Shown here: piece by piece, positions 15,665-24,374 of the stretch
Numbering within the stretch: position 1 is the stretch's first letter
How the letters are laid out: each line of letters begins with the position of its first letter
DNA from: Clostridiales bacterium
GTDB taxonomy: Bacteria; Bacillota; Clostridia; Saccharofermentanales; DTU023
NCBI GenBank assembly: GCA_004556455.1
Contig: SFGY01000005.1
Span: 79,491 to 143,490 of the forward strand
Reading direction: 5' to 3'
Length of the DNA stretch: 64,000 nucleotides
Translations under genes and position numbers: made by a program
Notes under the pieces: model-generated
Database searches by the model: none
The model's input: only the letters and a program-made list of their open reading frames with translations
What the model was told of the DNA's origin: nothing

Positions 15665-16906
15665 ATGATCTTTCTGATTTTTGGAGGCTCAGCTTCAGGC
15701 AAAAAAGAATATGCCGAAAAATGTTTGAGCGCAGCTCTTTCAGAGGCTAAAGCTGCGGCATGTAAAAGCCCTGAATCCGAAAGTGATCAGCCATTTTGCC
15801 TGGTCGAAGGGCTGGAACAGTGGCTTGACGTGCAGCCGTGTGCAGATGACTGTGTCGTTCTGCAGCAGCTGGCAGAAAAAGTCGAAGACGCAGAAAAACG
15901 TGCGGGAAGTCGACCTCTCGTCCTCCTCTTTGAAGAACGAGGCTGCGGCATAGTTCCTCTGGATAAAGAGCTGCGAGCCCTGCGTGAACGCAACGGCAAA
16001 GCGCTGCAGTGGCTTGCGCAAAGAGCCGAACGAGTGGACAGAGTTTTTGCGGGTCAGGGTCTTTGCCTGAAAGGCGCTGAGGTCCCGCTTTTCGCAGAAA
16101 CTGACGGAGCATCACAGACTGCAACGGCTCTTGTGTCGACAATAGAAAGCTCTTCCAGCGGGATCTCCGATGCTGCCCAAGACTCACTTTCAGCAGCCTC
16201 CGACGAATGCAGACGCTTTATTCTGAAGATCTACCGCCACGGCGCAAGCGAGCCCAATCTTCGCAGAGAATATCTGGGCCGCCGTGATTGTCCGCTTGCT
16301 CCCCAGGGCAGGGAAGCTCTGCTCCGTCGGCGCGAAAAGGAGCGTAAGAACCTGCCTCTGACGCTGTTATTTTCTTCACCGGCGAAGCGCTGTCAGGAAA
16401 CTGCGGCCATTTATTTCCCGGAATTTTCTCCCCTTCTTATCCCAGAGTTCTGGGAACGTGACTTTGGCCGCCTTGAAGGCAAAACCTGGGAAGAGATGAA
16501 AGACGATACTGACTATCGCAGCTGGATCGCCAGCTCGGGTCAGAGTTCACCCTTAGACATGGAGCCTGCGGAGGCCTTTGCGGCACGTGTCTCTGCAGGC
16601 TTTGAAAAAGTTCTTAGCTGCGTTGATTTGACTTTGTCTGCAAATCAGGCGCAGGGACTTAGCAGCTCAGACCCGGCACGTTTTGCGGTCGTTATGCATG
16701 GGGGAAGCATCATGGAACTTCTTCGTCAGCTGGCTGAGCGTTTTCCGGAACTTGTAGATACGCAGCTGGAGGGGGGCGCACCCTGCCAGGATAGCCCAGC
16801 CTATTATCACTTTATGCTCAAGGAAGGGGAATCCCTCACCTTGCTTGGCGAGCTGAGTTTCGGACACCTTATTTCCTGTCGCCTGTTGGAAGGGAAGGGT
16901 GAATAA
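15665..16906 (+). CDS. Fusion: degenerate CobU-like P-loop domain + CobC-like phosphatase
   Basis: 413 residues. Residues 1-~170 resemble the CobU/CobP fold (IFLIFGGSASGKKEYAEKCL), but the Walker lysine is followed by Lys rather than Ser/Thr, so nucleotide hydrolysis is doubtful. Residues ~185-400 are a histidine-phosphatase domain of the alpha-ribazole phosphatase type: KIYRHGASEP (catalytic RHG), SPAKRCQETA, WERDFGRLEGKTWEE and VMHGGSIMELL (second His). The second half probably dephosphorylates alpha-ribazole phosphate or adenosylcobalamin phosphate. It is preceded by GGAG and 15 nt after cobS; cbiB starts 4 nt after its stop. A true CobU is present separately (14139). Confidence 0.85.
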   Translation: MIFLIFGGSASGKKEYAEKCLSAALSEAKAAACKSPESESDQPFCLVEGLEQWLDVQPCADDCVVLQQLAEKVEDAEKRAGSRPLVLLFEERGCGIVPLDKELRALRERNGKALQWLAQRAERVDRVFAGQGLCLKGAEVPLFAETDGASQTATALVSTIESSSSGISDAAQDSLSAASDECRRFILKIYRHGASEPNLRREYLGRRDCPLAPQGREALLRRREKERKNLPLTLLFSSPAKRCQETAAIYFPEFSPLLIPEFWERDFGRLEGKTWEEMKDDTDYRSWIASSGQSSPLDMEPAEAFAARVSAGFEKVLSCVDLTLSANQAQGLSSSDPARFAVVMHGGSIMELLRQLAERFPELVDTQLEGGAPCQDSPAYYHFMLKEGESLTLLGELSFGHLISCRLLEGKGE

Positions 16907-16909
16907 AGC

Positions 16910-17908
16910 ATGAACTTCGGGCTTTCTCTTTCTCAGATGTCCGCCATGACCCTGCCCGTCACGATCCTGCTCGCTTTTGGGCTGGACCTTTTACTGGGGG
17001 ATCCTCAGGGCTGGCCTCATATCGTGCGCTTGATCGGCAAAATCATTGCCGTGCTCGAGCGCCTTTTGAATCGACCTCTTCTTTCTGAACGCCAGCGCCT
17101 GGCCAGGGGTATTCTCATGGGACTTGCGCTGCCGGCAGGTCTGACCCTCTTCCTCACGGCTTTTCTCTGGCTGCTCTTTCGCCTTAGTCTGCCTCTCTGG
17201 TTTTTTGCCCGTCTGCTCCTCTGCTGGCAACTCCTGGCCTTGAAAGATCTGGCGGATGAAGCCGGAGCGGTTGCCTTCAAGCTGCGTCATCAGGGCCTTG
17301 ATGCCGCCCGGCAAAGCCTCTCCCGCATTGTCGGACGGGATACGGCTGAATTAAGTGAGGAGGAAGTCTGTAAAGCAGCGGTGGAGACGGTCGCTGAAAA
17401 TTTTGCCGATGGGGTGATGGCTCCGCTCTTTTTTCTCTGCCTCTTTGATCTGCCCGGCATGTTCTTTCTTAAATGTGTGAATACCCTCGACTCCATGATC
17501 GGCTATAAAAATGCTCGTTACAAAGATTTCGGCAAAGCTTCAGCCAAATGTGACGACATCCTCAACTTCCTGCCCTCGCGTCTGGCGGCGCTGTTTTTAT
17601 TGCTCGCCTGCCCGTTTATGAGACTCGACACCAAGTCAGCCTGGAAGATTTTCAAGAGGGATCGCATGAAGCACGCCTCCCCTAATTCAGGGCAGACGGA
17701 AGCTGTCGTCGCAGGCGCTCTCGGACTTCAGCTGGGCGGCAGTCATAAGTATTTTGGCCAAGTGGTGTTTAAGCCCACGATCGGAGATCCTCGCCGTCAT
17801 GCCGAAGCCGATGATATAGACCATAGCATTCGTTTGCTTTATCTGGCGGGGTTCATGGCTCTTCTCTTTGCCGTGGGCGTAGCCTGGGTGAAATGGCTTA
17901 GACTTTAA
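16910..17908 (+). CDS. cbiB: Adenosylcobinamide-phosphate synthase
   Basis: CbiB attaches (R)-1-amino-2-propanol phosphate to adenosylcobyric acid at the membrane. Motifs include FGLDLLLGDPQGWPHIVR near the N-terminus, AVETVAENFADGVMAPLFF, NTLDSMIGYKN and MKHASPNSGQTEA, with multiple membrane segments. 332 residues, typical. It follows the fusion gene by 4 nt. The substrate amine phosphate is made by the CobD-like enzyme encoded at 18055. Confidence 0.96.
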   Translation: MNFGLSLSQMSAMTLPVTILLAFGLDLLLGDPQGWPHIVRLIGKIIAVLERLLNRPLLSERQRLARGILMGLALPAGLTLFLTAFLWLLFRLSLPLWFFARLLLCWQLLALKDLADEAGAVAFKLRHQGLDAARQSLSRIVGRDTAELSEEEVCKAAVETVAENFADGVMAPLFFLCLFDLPGMFFLKCVNTLDSMIGYKNARYKDFGKASAKCDDILNFLPSRLAALFLLLACPFMRLDTKSAWKIFKRDRMKHASPNSGQTEAVVAGALGLQLGGSHKYFGQVVFKPTIGDPRRHAEADDIDHSIRLLYLAGFMALLFAVGVAWVKWLRL

Positions 17909-18054
17909 AGCAGCCGCAGCAAGAGCTGTCTTGTATTAATCCGAAGGTTAAAGCAAATGACCGTACGGTAAAAACCGAAAATATGGTACGGTAAAAGCCT
18001 GCAAGGTCAGAAAAGTCTGAACGCTGCTGTAATCGGCGGAAAGGGGAGAGAAAA
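17909..18054 (+). other. Leader region before cobD
   Basis: 146 bp containing two copies of GTACGGTAAAA (17964-17974 and 17990-18000 region) and a GCTGTAATCGGCGG segment that faintly recalls part of a cobalamin riboswitch core. The GCCACTG and GGGAAGG blocks are missing, so I do not call a riboswitch. Confidence 0.3.
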
Positions 18055-19332
18055 GTGCACGAAAAACCTCGTGATATGTTTAAACCGGCGAATGAACTTC
18101 ACCCTGGGACGAATCTCAACAGACTTAACGAACTGCACCGCTCCCTGAAAACGATGCCTCATGGGGCCGATAAAGTTAAAGTTGCGGCTTTACTCCAGCT
18201 TCCTCCTGAAGCTATCCTTGATTTTTCTTCCAACATCAATCCGCTGGCGCAAAACTGGGGCATAACAGCTGCGGCACTTGACGCGATGAAGCAACTCTCT
18301 GCCTACCCGGAACCCGAACCGAGACGCTTTTTAGCACGTTTGTCGGAAAAAGAAATAATTCCGCAAGAACAGCTGATTGCGGGCAATGGCGGCGCAGATT
18401 TGATTTTCAGAACGGCCTGCGCCTTGCGCTTTTCAGAGGAATTTAAAGGACGACAGGACGTCCTGATAGCGGAACCGTGTTTTGGAGAATATCGCGCGGC
18501 ATTCAGCGCTGCAGGCTTCCATATTCTCTCTCATCGTCTGCTGGTGGAAGAGCAGTTTGACGTCAACGAGCGTATTCTTCCGGCCATAAGTGATCAGCTC
18601 AGAGCGGTGATCCTCTGCCACCCCAATAACCCCACAGGACGCAGCATACGACCTGAAATCCTGAGCCAAATTGCTGAACGTTGCAGAGAGAAGGGAGTGG
18701 CTCTTTTGCTGGATCTCTGTTTTCTGGATTTTCTGCCTGAAAAACTTAAGGCCACGAAAATTGCCCTGGCTCCCTTTTTAGAACAAAGGTCAGACTTTCC
18801 GACGAAAAAGACTGATTCAGGAACTAAGGGGCGTGGGCCTTCGGGAGGCCATACGCCAGCGAAGCATCTCAGCTTTGTAAGTTTTCATTCTCTGACGAAA
18901 CTCTTTGCTATTCCTGCCCTTCGTATCGGTTGGCTTTATTGTTCCGACGGTAATTTATGCAAAAACATCAAAGCTTTGACGCCCCCATGGCAAGTTTCTG
19001 CACCTGCTGCCGCGGCGGCGGAGGCTGCCATGAAAGTCCCGGCTGCGACCATCCGGGCCTGCCTGGAAGAACTTGATGAAAATAAAAGCGAACTGGCGGA
19101 AGAGTTGCGTAAGTTTGGGGCTAAAGAGATTCAGGGAGAAGCCAATTATCTGTTCTTTCAGCACCCCGAAAACCTGCTGCAGGCCAGGCTCCTGCTCGGC
19201 AAGAGAGCCATTTTGATACGCTCCTGTGCCAATTACGAGGGCTTGGGTGAAGGCTGGTTTCGCATTGCAGTGAAATCAGCAGAAGAAAATGCAGCATTCA
19301 TCGAGCAAATCCACGAACTAGACATCAATTAA
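18055..19332 (+). CDS. cobD: CobD-like threonine-phosphate decarboxylase
   Basis: PLP-dependent fold-type I enzyme related to histidinol-phosphate aminotransferase. In this context it makes (R)-1-amino-2-propanol phosphate for CbiB. Motifs: ILDFSSNINPLA, a YPEPEPRRF segment, LCHPNNPTGRSI, and SLTKLFAIPALRIGW with the PLP lysine. 425 residues; GTG 18055 follows a GGGGAGAG-rich site. A loop around residues 255-268 (TKGRGPSGGHTPAKH) is encoded by a DNA hairpin (18830-18857) and looks inserted. The 3' end overlaps glgB tail-to-tail by 15 bp. Confidence 0.9.
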   Translation: MHEKPRDMFKPANELHPGTNLNRLNELHRSLKTMPHGADKVKVAALLQLPPEAILDFSSNINPLAQNWGITAAALDAMKQLSAYPEPEPRRFLARLSEKEIIPQEQLIAGNGGADLIFRTACALRFSEEFKGRQDVLIAEPCFGEYRAAFSAAGFHILSHRLLVEEQFDVNERILPAISDQLRAVILCHPNNPTGRSIRPEILSQIAERCREKGVALLLDLCFLDFLPEKLKATKIALAPFLEQRSDFPTKKTDSGTKGRGPSGGHTPAKHLSFVSFHSLTKLFAIPALRIGWLYCSDGNLCKNIKALTPPWQVSAPAAAAAEAAMKVPAATIRACLEELDENKSELAEELRKFGAKEIQGEANYLFFQHPENLLQARLLLGKRAILIRSCANYEGLGEGWFRIAVKSAEENAAFIEQIHELDIN

Positions 19333-21393
19333 ACGAAAAAAAACGGCTGCCAGCGGCGGAAGGTCCAGGACGAGCTCGCTCTGTTCATGAAATACCAGTT
19401 CTTTCGGTATCGCCGGAAGGGGCTGGTGCAAGGCCTTGAGACTCTCGTGATCGACGGCTGCCCCACCCACTTGCTGATCCAGTTTTTCCAGCAAGTGCTG
19501 GCGCTGCTTCAGGTAATTTTCATGTTCACGCTCAAGTTCCCTGAGTGTTGCCCGGCAGCGGTCCTCGCGCTCCTGGCTTTGTCTTTTCATTTCCTTCTGA
19601 CTGAGGGGATTGGTGGCGAAAATTTTGCCCTGACTTGTCTCACCCCAGTAGCCGGAACCGCCAAAACGAACGTCATCACTGTTCAGCAGCAGCTCGTAGC
19701 GGCCATATTGGGGCACGCGCAGAACATAGCCGGGAAGCACGGCCGGGGTCATGTTGAAGAGGGCGAGGATGGTTTCATCCTGACCTTTGCGGACAAAGGC
19801 AAAAACGCTGTTTTCGGCGTCATCAGCCTGCATCCATTCAAAGCCCTCCCAGGTCAGTGGCTTCTCCCAGAAGGCCCCATGCTTGAGGTAGAGATGGTTG
19901 AGCTCGCGGCTGTAATTTTGCAGAGCACGGTGCTGTTCAAGATCGAGCATAAACCACTCCAGCTGCTCACAGAAACGCCATTCAATAAACTGGCCGAACT
20001 CATTGCCCATAAAATTCAGCTTGGCGCCGGGGTGGGCGATCTGCCAGGCAAAGAGAACCCTGAGACTGGCGCACTGCCGCCAGATATCTCCCGGCTGACG
20101 GCCGATCAGAGAGAGCTTGCCATGGACAACCTCATCGTGGGAATAGGGTAGGATATGGCGCTCGGCAAAGGCATAGGTCATGGAGAAGGTCATCTTATTG
20201 TGCACGTATTTACGCGCGTAGTAATCATTTTTGAAATACTCCAGCGTGTCGTGCATCCAGCCCATATTCCATTTGTGCGTGAAGCCAAGACCGCCCTCTT
20301 CCACAGATTTGGTGATGTAAGGGAAGGCCGTAGATTCCTCCGCCATGATGAAACAGCAGGGAAACTCATCGGCGAGCATCTTATTTAGGACGCGCAGAAA
20401 ATCAATGGCATCGAGATTTTCGTTACTGCCATAGCGGTTCTTAATGGCCTCGTGGTGGCCATAATCCAGATAGAGCATGGAACTCACCGCATCCACACGC
20501 AAACCATCCAGATGCATCTCCCGCAGCCAGAAACAAGCGCTGGAAATCAGGAATGAACGCACTTCCGCCTTGGCAAAATCGAAGACCATCGTGCCCCATT
20601 CTTCCTGTTCGGCCAATCGGCTGTCCGCATATTCGTAGGTGGCGCTGCCGTCAAAGCGAAAGAGCCCAAACTCATCTTTGGGGAAATGTGCCGGAACCCA
20701 ATCCAGAAAAACTTTAATACCTGCAGCGTGCAGGGTGTTGACCAAAAACTTAAAATCGAGTGGCGTGCCATAGCGCGAAGTCGGCGCAAAATAACCGGTC
20801 ACCTGATATCCCCAGGAATCGTCGAGGGGATATTCCATAATGCCCATAAGTTCTACGGCGTTGTAGCCGAGGTCGAGGCAGTAATCCACAAGCTGAGGTG
20901 CAATATCTCTGTAATTGTAGCAATTGCCATCGTCGTAACGACGCCATGAGCCGAGGTGAACTTCGTAGATATTGAGTGGCTGAGGCTCCCGGGCATCTTT
21001 CCGTGCGCTGAGATAAGCTTCATCCGTCCAGGCAAAGGGATTTTCATCGTAGACAATAGAAGAAGTGCCGGGTCTGTTTTCCTGGTGCAGGGAGAAAGGA
21101 TCGGCTTTCCAGACACCTTTCCCGTCCTTTCCCACGACAAAATATTTGTAGCGGCTCCATGATGGCACGGCGCTGAGGGTCGTTTCCCAAATTCCTGTCT
21201 CGCCCAGTCGCAGCATCGGCTGAGCATTCACCGACCAGCCATTAAAATCACCGGCTAAACTGACCTTATGAGCATGTGGAGCCCATACGCGAAAGACTCT
21301 GGCGTCCTGCTCATCCAACTCAGTGCGATGCATCCCAAGAAACTTATAAGCTTCATAATTCTGACCAATATTAAAGAGATAGGCAGGATCCAT
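19318..21393 (-). CDS. glgB: 1,4-alpha-glucan branching enzyme
   Basis: GH13 enzyme that introduces alpha-1,6 branches into glycogen. 691 residues. CBM48 domain at ~30-115 (FRVWAPHAHKVSLAGDFNGW), then the catalytic barrel with DGLRVDAVSSMLY (nucleophile Asp near 300), MAEESTAFP (acid Glu near 351) and YSHDEVVHGK (third carboxylate). C-terminal beta domain is interrupted by a charged, probably coiled-coil segment at about 600-650 (MKRQSQEREDRCRATLRELE). AGGAGG precedes the ATG. No other glycogen genes are near, so it stands alone. Confidence 0.95.
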   Translation of the reverse strand: MDPAYLFNIGQNYEAYKFLGMHRTELDEQDARVFRVWAPHAHKVSLAGDFNGWSVNAQPMLRLGETGIWETTLSAVPSWSRYKYFVVGKDGKGVWKADPFSLHQENRPGTSSIVYDENPFAWTDEAYLSARKDAREPQPLNIYEVHLGSWRRYDDGNCYNYRDIAPQLVDYCLDLGYNAVELMGIMEYPLDDSWGYQVTGYFAPTSRYGTPLDFKFLVNTLHAAGIKVFLDWVPAHFPKDEFGLFRFDGSATYEYADSRLAEQEEWGTMVFDFAKAEVRSFLISSACFWLREMHLDGLRVDAVSSMLYLDYGHHEAIKNRYGSNENLDAIDFLRVLNKMLADEFPCCFIMAEESTAFPYITKSVEEGGLGFTHKWNMGWMHDTLEYFKNDYYARKYVHNKMTFSMTYAFAERHILPYSHDEVVHGKLSLIGRQPGDIWRQCASLRVLFAWQIAHPGAKLNFMGNEFGQFIEWRFCEQLEWFMLDLEQHRALQNYSRELNHLYLKHGAFWEKPLTWEGFEWMQADDAENSVFAFVRKGQDETILALFNMTPAVLPGYVLRVPQYGRYELLLNSDDVRFGGSGYWGETSQGKIFATNPLSQKEMKRQSQEREDRCRATLRELEREHENYLKQRQHLLEKLDQQVGGAAVDHESLKALHQPLPAIPKELVFHEQSELVLDLPPLAAVFFRLIDV

Positions 21394-21573
21394 AATACTT
21401 TCCTCCTGTCTGAATTATACGTTATGGGCCCTGTGAATCTCAAATGAAGATTTTTCTGAGATTTGAAAAAGGCGGCGGCCGGACTTAAAATGAAATGAAC
21501 TTTTAAATTTATGGCCTGAAGGATGAAACAAGCTGTTTTCAAGCTTGATGGCCGTTTCTGGAAAGGAAAAACC

Positions 21574-23079
21574 ATGCCCTGCACAACTATTCTTGTTGGA
21601 AAAAAAGCTTCCTGTGATGGCTCAACTCTGGTCGCCCGTAACGAAGACTCCGGCGCCGGCGCTTACAGCCCCAAGAAGTTTATCGTCGTTAAGGCTGAAG
21701 ACCAGCCCAAAACTTACCGTTCGGTTCTCTCTCATGTCAGCGTTGAGCTGCCGGAGAATCCTCAACGCATCACCCTGATGCCCAATGCCATCGATGACGA
21801 AGGTCTATGGGGCGCCTGCGGTTTTAATGAAGCGCGCGTTTTTATGACGGCCACGGAAACCATCACATCCAATGAACGGGTTCTTGCCGCAGATCCGCTC
21901 GTCGTTTATAAGAAGTCCGAGGGCAAAGAGGGCGAGAAAAATTTTGTGCCCGAACAAATTGGTGGCATCGGCGAAGAAGACCTGGTCAGCCTGGTTCTGC
22001 CCTTTATCCAAAGCGCCCGCGAAGGCGTTCTCCGCCTGGGTCGGCTGCTGGAGCAATACGGGACTTACGAAATGAACGGCATCGCTTTCCAGGATCAGGA
22101 TAATATCTGGTGGATGGAAACCGTCGGAGGGCACCACTGGATGGCCCGTCGTCTGCCAGATGACTGCTATGCGGTCATTCCTAATCAGCTGGGTCTGGAT
22201 GCTTTCGATCTGGACGATGCTTTTGGCGCCAAAGAAAACTTTCTTTGCTCCGATGATTTGCGTGAATTTATTGAGAAATATCACCTCGATCTCTCCCTCG
22301 ACGGCAGATTTAATCCCCGCGACGCTTTTGGCTCACACAGTGATTCCGATCACATTTACAATACCCCCCGTGCCTGGATCCTCCAGCGCTATTTCAACCC
22401 CAATGAAAATATCTGGGATGGTGAGGATGCGGACTATCGTCCTGATTCTGACGATATTCCCTGGTGCCGCGTCCCTGAGCGCAAAATTACTGTAGAGGAC
22501 TGTAAGATTGCGATGTCCAATCACTTCCAGGGGACACCTTATGACCCCTATGGCAAGCATGGTGATCCGCTGAAACGCAACGCCTTCCGCTCCATTGCCG
22601 TTAATCGCACGAATTTCCTTGGCCTGGGTCAGATTCGTCCCTATCAGCCGGAGGCCATCAGCTGCCTGGAATGGCTGGCCGTGGGCTGCAACGTGTTCAA
22701 TGCCATGATTCCTTTTTACGCGAACGTCAATACAACCCCTGCATACCTCTCTCAGGTCGGCCCGGAAGTTACGACGGAAAGCCTTTACTGGAACAGCCGC
22801 CTGATTGCGGCTCTCGCTGATGCCCATTACAGTGATTGCAGTAACCTTGTTGAGCGCTATCAGAATCGTCTGCAGTCTCGCTGCCTTGAGTTGATCCACA
22901 AATTCGACCGGCAGTTTGTGGAGGAAAAGATCAGCGCTGCGGATGCTCCGGCTTTCTGTGAGAAGGCCAATGAGGAAATTGCAGCAGAGGCCAGGAAAGA
23001 GACCGCTCACCTTCTCGATAAGGTTCTGCACGCTGCCAGCAATAAGATGATTAACGGCTTTAGCCGCTCGGACGCCTGA
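21574..23079 (+). CDS. pepD: C69-family dipeptidase
   Basis: Ntn-hydrolase fold dipeptidase of the U34/C69 family that cleaves diverse dipeptides. The start at ATG 21574 is set by AAAGGA and by the family N-terminus, MPCTTILVGKKASCDGSTLVARNED: Cys3 is the expected nucleophile, exposed after removal of the first residues. The reading from 21523 would bury it. 501 residues, typical. Motifs later include the GHHWMARRLPDDCYAV segment. No signal peptide. Divergent from glgB. It fits peptide/amino-acid fermentation. Confidence 0.93.
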   Translation: MPCTTILVGKKASCDGSTLVARNEDSGAGAYSPKKFIVVKAEDQPKTYRSVLSHVSVELPENPQRITLMPNAIDDEGLWGACGFNEARVFMTATETITSNERVLAADPLVVYKKSEGKEGEKNFVPEQIGGIGEEDLVSLVLPFIQSAREGVLRLGRLLEQYGTYEMNGIAFQDQDNIWWMETVGGHHWMARRLPDDCYAVIPNQLGLDAFDLDDAFGAKENFLCSDDLREFIEKYHLDLSLDGRFNPRDAFGSHSDSDHIYNTPRAWILQRYFNPNENIWDGEDADYRPDSDDIPWCRVPERKITVEDCKIAMSNHFQGTPYDPYGKHGDPLKRNAFRSIAVNRTNFLGLGQIRPYQPEAISCLEWLAVGCNVFNAMIPFYANVNTTPAYLSQVGPEVTTESLYWNSRLIAALADAHYSDCSNLVERYQNRLQSRCLELIHKFDRQFVEEKISAADAPAFCEKANEEIAAEARKETAHLLDKVLHAASNKMINGFSRSDA

Positions 23080-23465
23080 GGCGATTATTAGAACAAAAAG
23101 CAGCCTGCTCCGGCATTGGTCTGGACGAAAGCGACAAGGCTCTCCAGGAGATTCAGCTTGTTTCTCAGGGGAAACAGCTTTTCCATCTTCCCATGCCGGA
23201 GTAGTATTTTCTAAAGACAAAACTTATTGCAACAATTTTTTCTTTCTTGGATCAAAGTCAATATAAGCCGATGTAGGCCAAATGTTACCCTTTTTGCCTT
23301 GAAACAAAGCCGGTCGCAAGTTACGATAGAAATGAAAGTGGTTCAAAAGTACTGATGCCGACAAAATAGCCGCATCGCTTCATAGCCACGAAGAGAGTAA
23401 GTAACATATCGAGCTTCCTGACCTGTTCTTATCCGTTCAGCTCAGGATAGAAAAAGGAGAACAAA
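23080..23465. other. Intergenic region pepD-dfx (386 bp)
   Basis: No gene seen. It contains a 9-bp inverted repeat CTCCGGCAT (23108-23116) / ATGCCGGAG (23193-23201) around a ~76-nt loop, and a promoter at 23299-23327 for dfx. Confidence 0.5.
23299..23327 (+). promoter_or_regulatory. Promoter of desulfoferrodoxin gene
   Basis: TTGAAA (23299-23304), 17-bp spacer, TACGAT (23322-23327), leaving a leader of about 130 nt. Confidence 0.55.
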
Positions 23466-23843
23466 ATGGAAAAAGTAAAATTTTATCTTTGCAAAGAATG
23501 TGGTAATCTCGTCGTCCTTCTGCATGAAGGCGGTGGTCAGCTGGTTTGCTGCGGCCAGAACATGACTGAGCTCAAAGCCGGTACAACCGACGCAGCCAAA
23601 GAAAAACACGTCCCTGCCATCAAACGCGAAGGCAATCACATCGAAGTGCAGGTCGGCAGCGTTCTGCATCCGATGGAAGAAGATCACTTCATCACCAATA
23701 TCATCGCTGTTCAGGGCGAAAAATTCCAGAATAAGAGCCTCAAGCCCGGTGACGAGCCCAAAGCCTGCTTTGACATTGCAGATGGCCCCGTGACGGTCTA
23801 CGAATACTGCAACAAGCACGGTCTCTGGAAAGCCGAAGCCTGA
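23466..23843 (+). CDS. dfx: Desulfoferrodoxin (superoxide reductase)
   Basis: Reduces superoxide to peroxide without making oxygen; a hallmark of anaerobes. 125 residues. N-terminal desulforedoxin-type centre I ligands C9, C12 (CKEC) and C28-C29 (VCCGQN). Centre II ligands are the histidines of EVQVGSVLHPMEEDHFI and the C...H pair in EYCNKHGLW. AAAGGAG precedes the ATG. Monocistronic. A perfect 8-bp hairpin (23840-23864) overlaps the stop but lacks a T tract. Confidence 0.97.
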   Translation: MEKVKFYLCKECGNLVVLLHEGGGQLVCCGQNMTELKAGTTDAAKEKHVPAIKREGNHIEVQVGSVLHPMEEDHFITNIIAVQGEKFQNKSLKPGDEPKACFDIADGPVTVYEYCNKHGLWKAEA

Positions 23844-24014
23844 TCGCCCGCAGTGTGCGATCAGCCTCTGTGCGGAAGCCGCTTCCTCAGCCCAGTTCGA
23901 ATTCAAAGCAGGGCTCTTTCTAAGCAAAGCTCTGCGCGCAGGAGGGGAAAGTTTTTAGCCCGGGAAAGATCAATAAAAAACTTCCGCTAAAAAGAAGCCC
24001 CTGAAGAAAATTAT

Positions 24015-24043
24015 TTGACAGATGCGCCGACATTTTTTATAAT
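24015..24043 (+). promoter_or_regulatory. Consensus promoter for tRNA-Ser
   Basis: TTGACA (24015-24020), 17-bp spacer, TATAAT (24038-24043), a perfect sigma-A consensus about 40 nt before the tRNA. Confidence 0.85.
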
Positions 24044-24083
24044 GACTTGGCTTTGCAGAATGTTGTAAAGCAATTTGGCGCCT

Positions 24084-24174
24084 GGAGAGTTGGCCGAGCG
24101 GCTGAAGGCGCACGATTGGAAATCGTGTTAACGTTAATAGCGTTACGTGGGTTCAAATCCCATGCTCTCCGCCA
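24084..24174 (+). tRNA. tRNA-Ser (GGA)
   Basis: Type II tRNA: acceptor GGAGAGT pairs with GCTCTCC, D-arm TGGCCGAGCGGCTGAAGG, anticodon stem CACGATTGGAAATCGTG with anticodon GGA at 24118-24120, a long variable arm (about TAACGTTAATAGCGTTA), T-arm GTGGGTTCAAATCCCAT, and encoded CCA at 24172-24174. Followed by a strong terminator and then integrase-tail-like sequence. Confidence 0.97.
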
Positions 24175-24194
24175 CAGCATTTTTTAAGAAATGC

Positions 24195-24228
24195 AAAACC
24201 CCTGAAACGTAATGTTTTCAGGGGTTTT
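24195..24228 (+). terminator. Terminator after tRNA-Ser
   Basis: Perfect 13-bp stem AAAACCCCTGAAA / TTTCAGGGGTTTT with an 8-nt loop, ending in Ts; works in both directions. Confidence 0.85.
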
Positions 24229-24374
24229 CATTTTCATGCAAATGTTTAACATTTGGGTTATAACGCTAAATTTGGGTTACTTTTTGGGTTATTGATTTTC
24301 TAATCATAGCATTCTGAAAGCTGCGGTAACGGCTTTTAGAATATAAGAAACCTATCCTGTGAAGCTATGGCTCC
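24229..24374. other. Possible scar of a lost tRNA-Ser element
   Basis: Contains TTGGGTTACTTTTTGGGTTA (near 24272-24291). Its minus-strand reading (I-T-Q-K-V-T-Q) looks like the tail of a tRNA-targeting integrase, and it parallels the GTTAC-N-GTTAC repeats of the 2.4-9.9 kb element. It directly abuts the truncated cbiP. Confidence 0.35.

Noticed and set aside
22333..23220. 295-codon open frame opposite pepD
   Set aside because: Shadow of the C69 dipeptidase.
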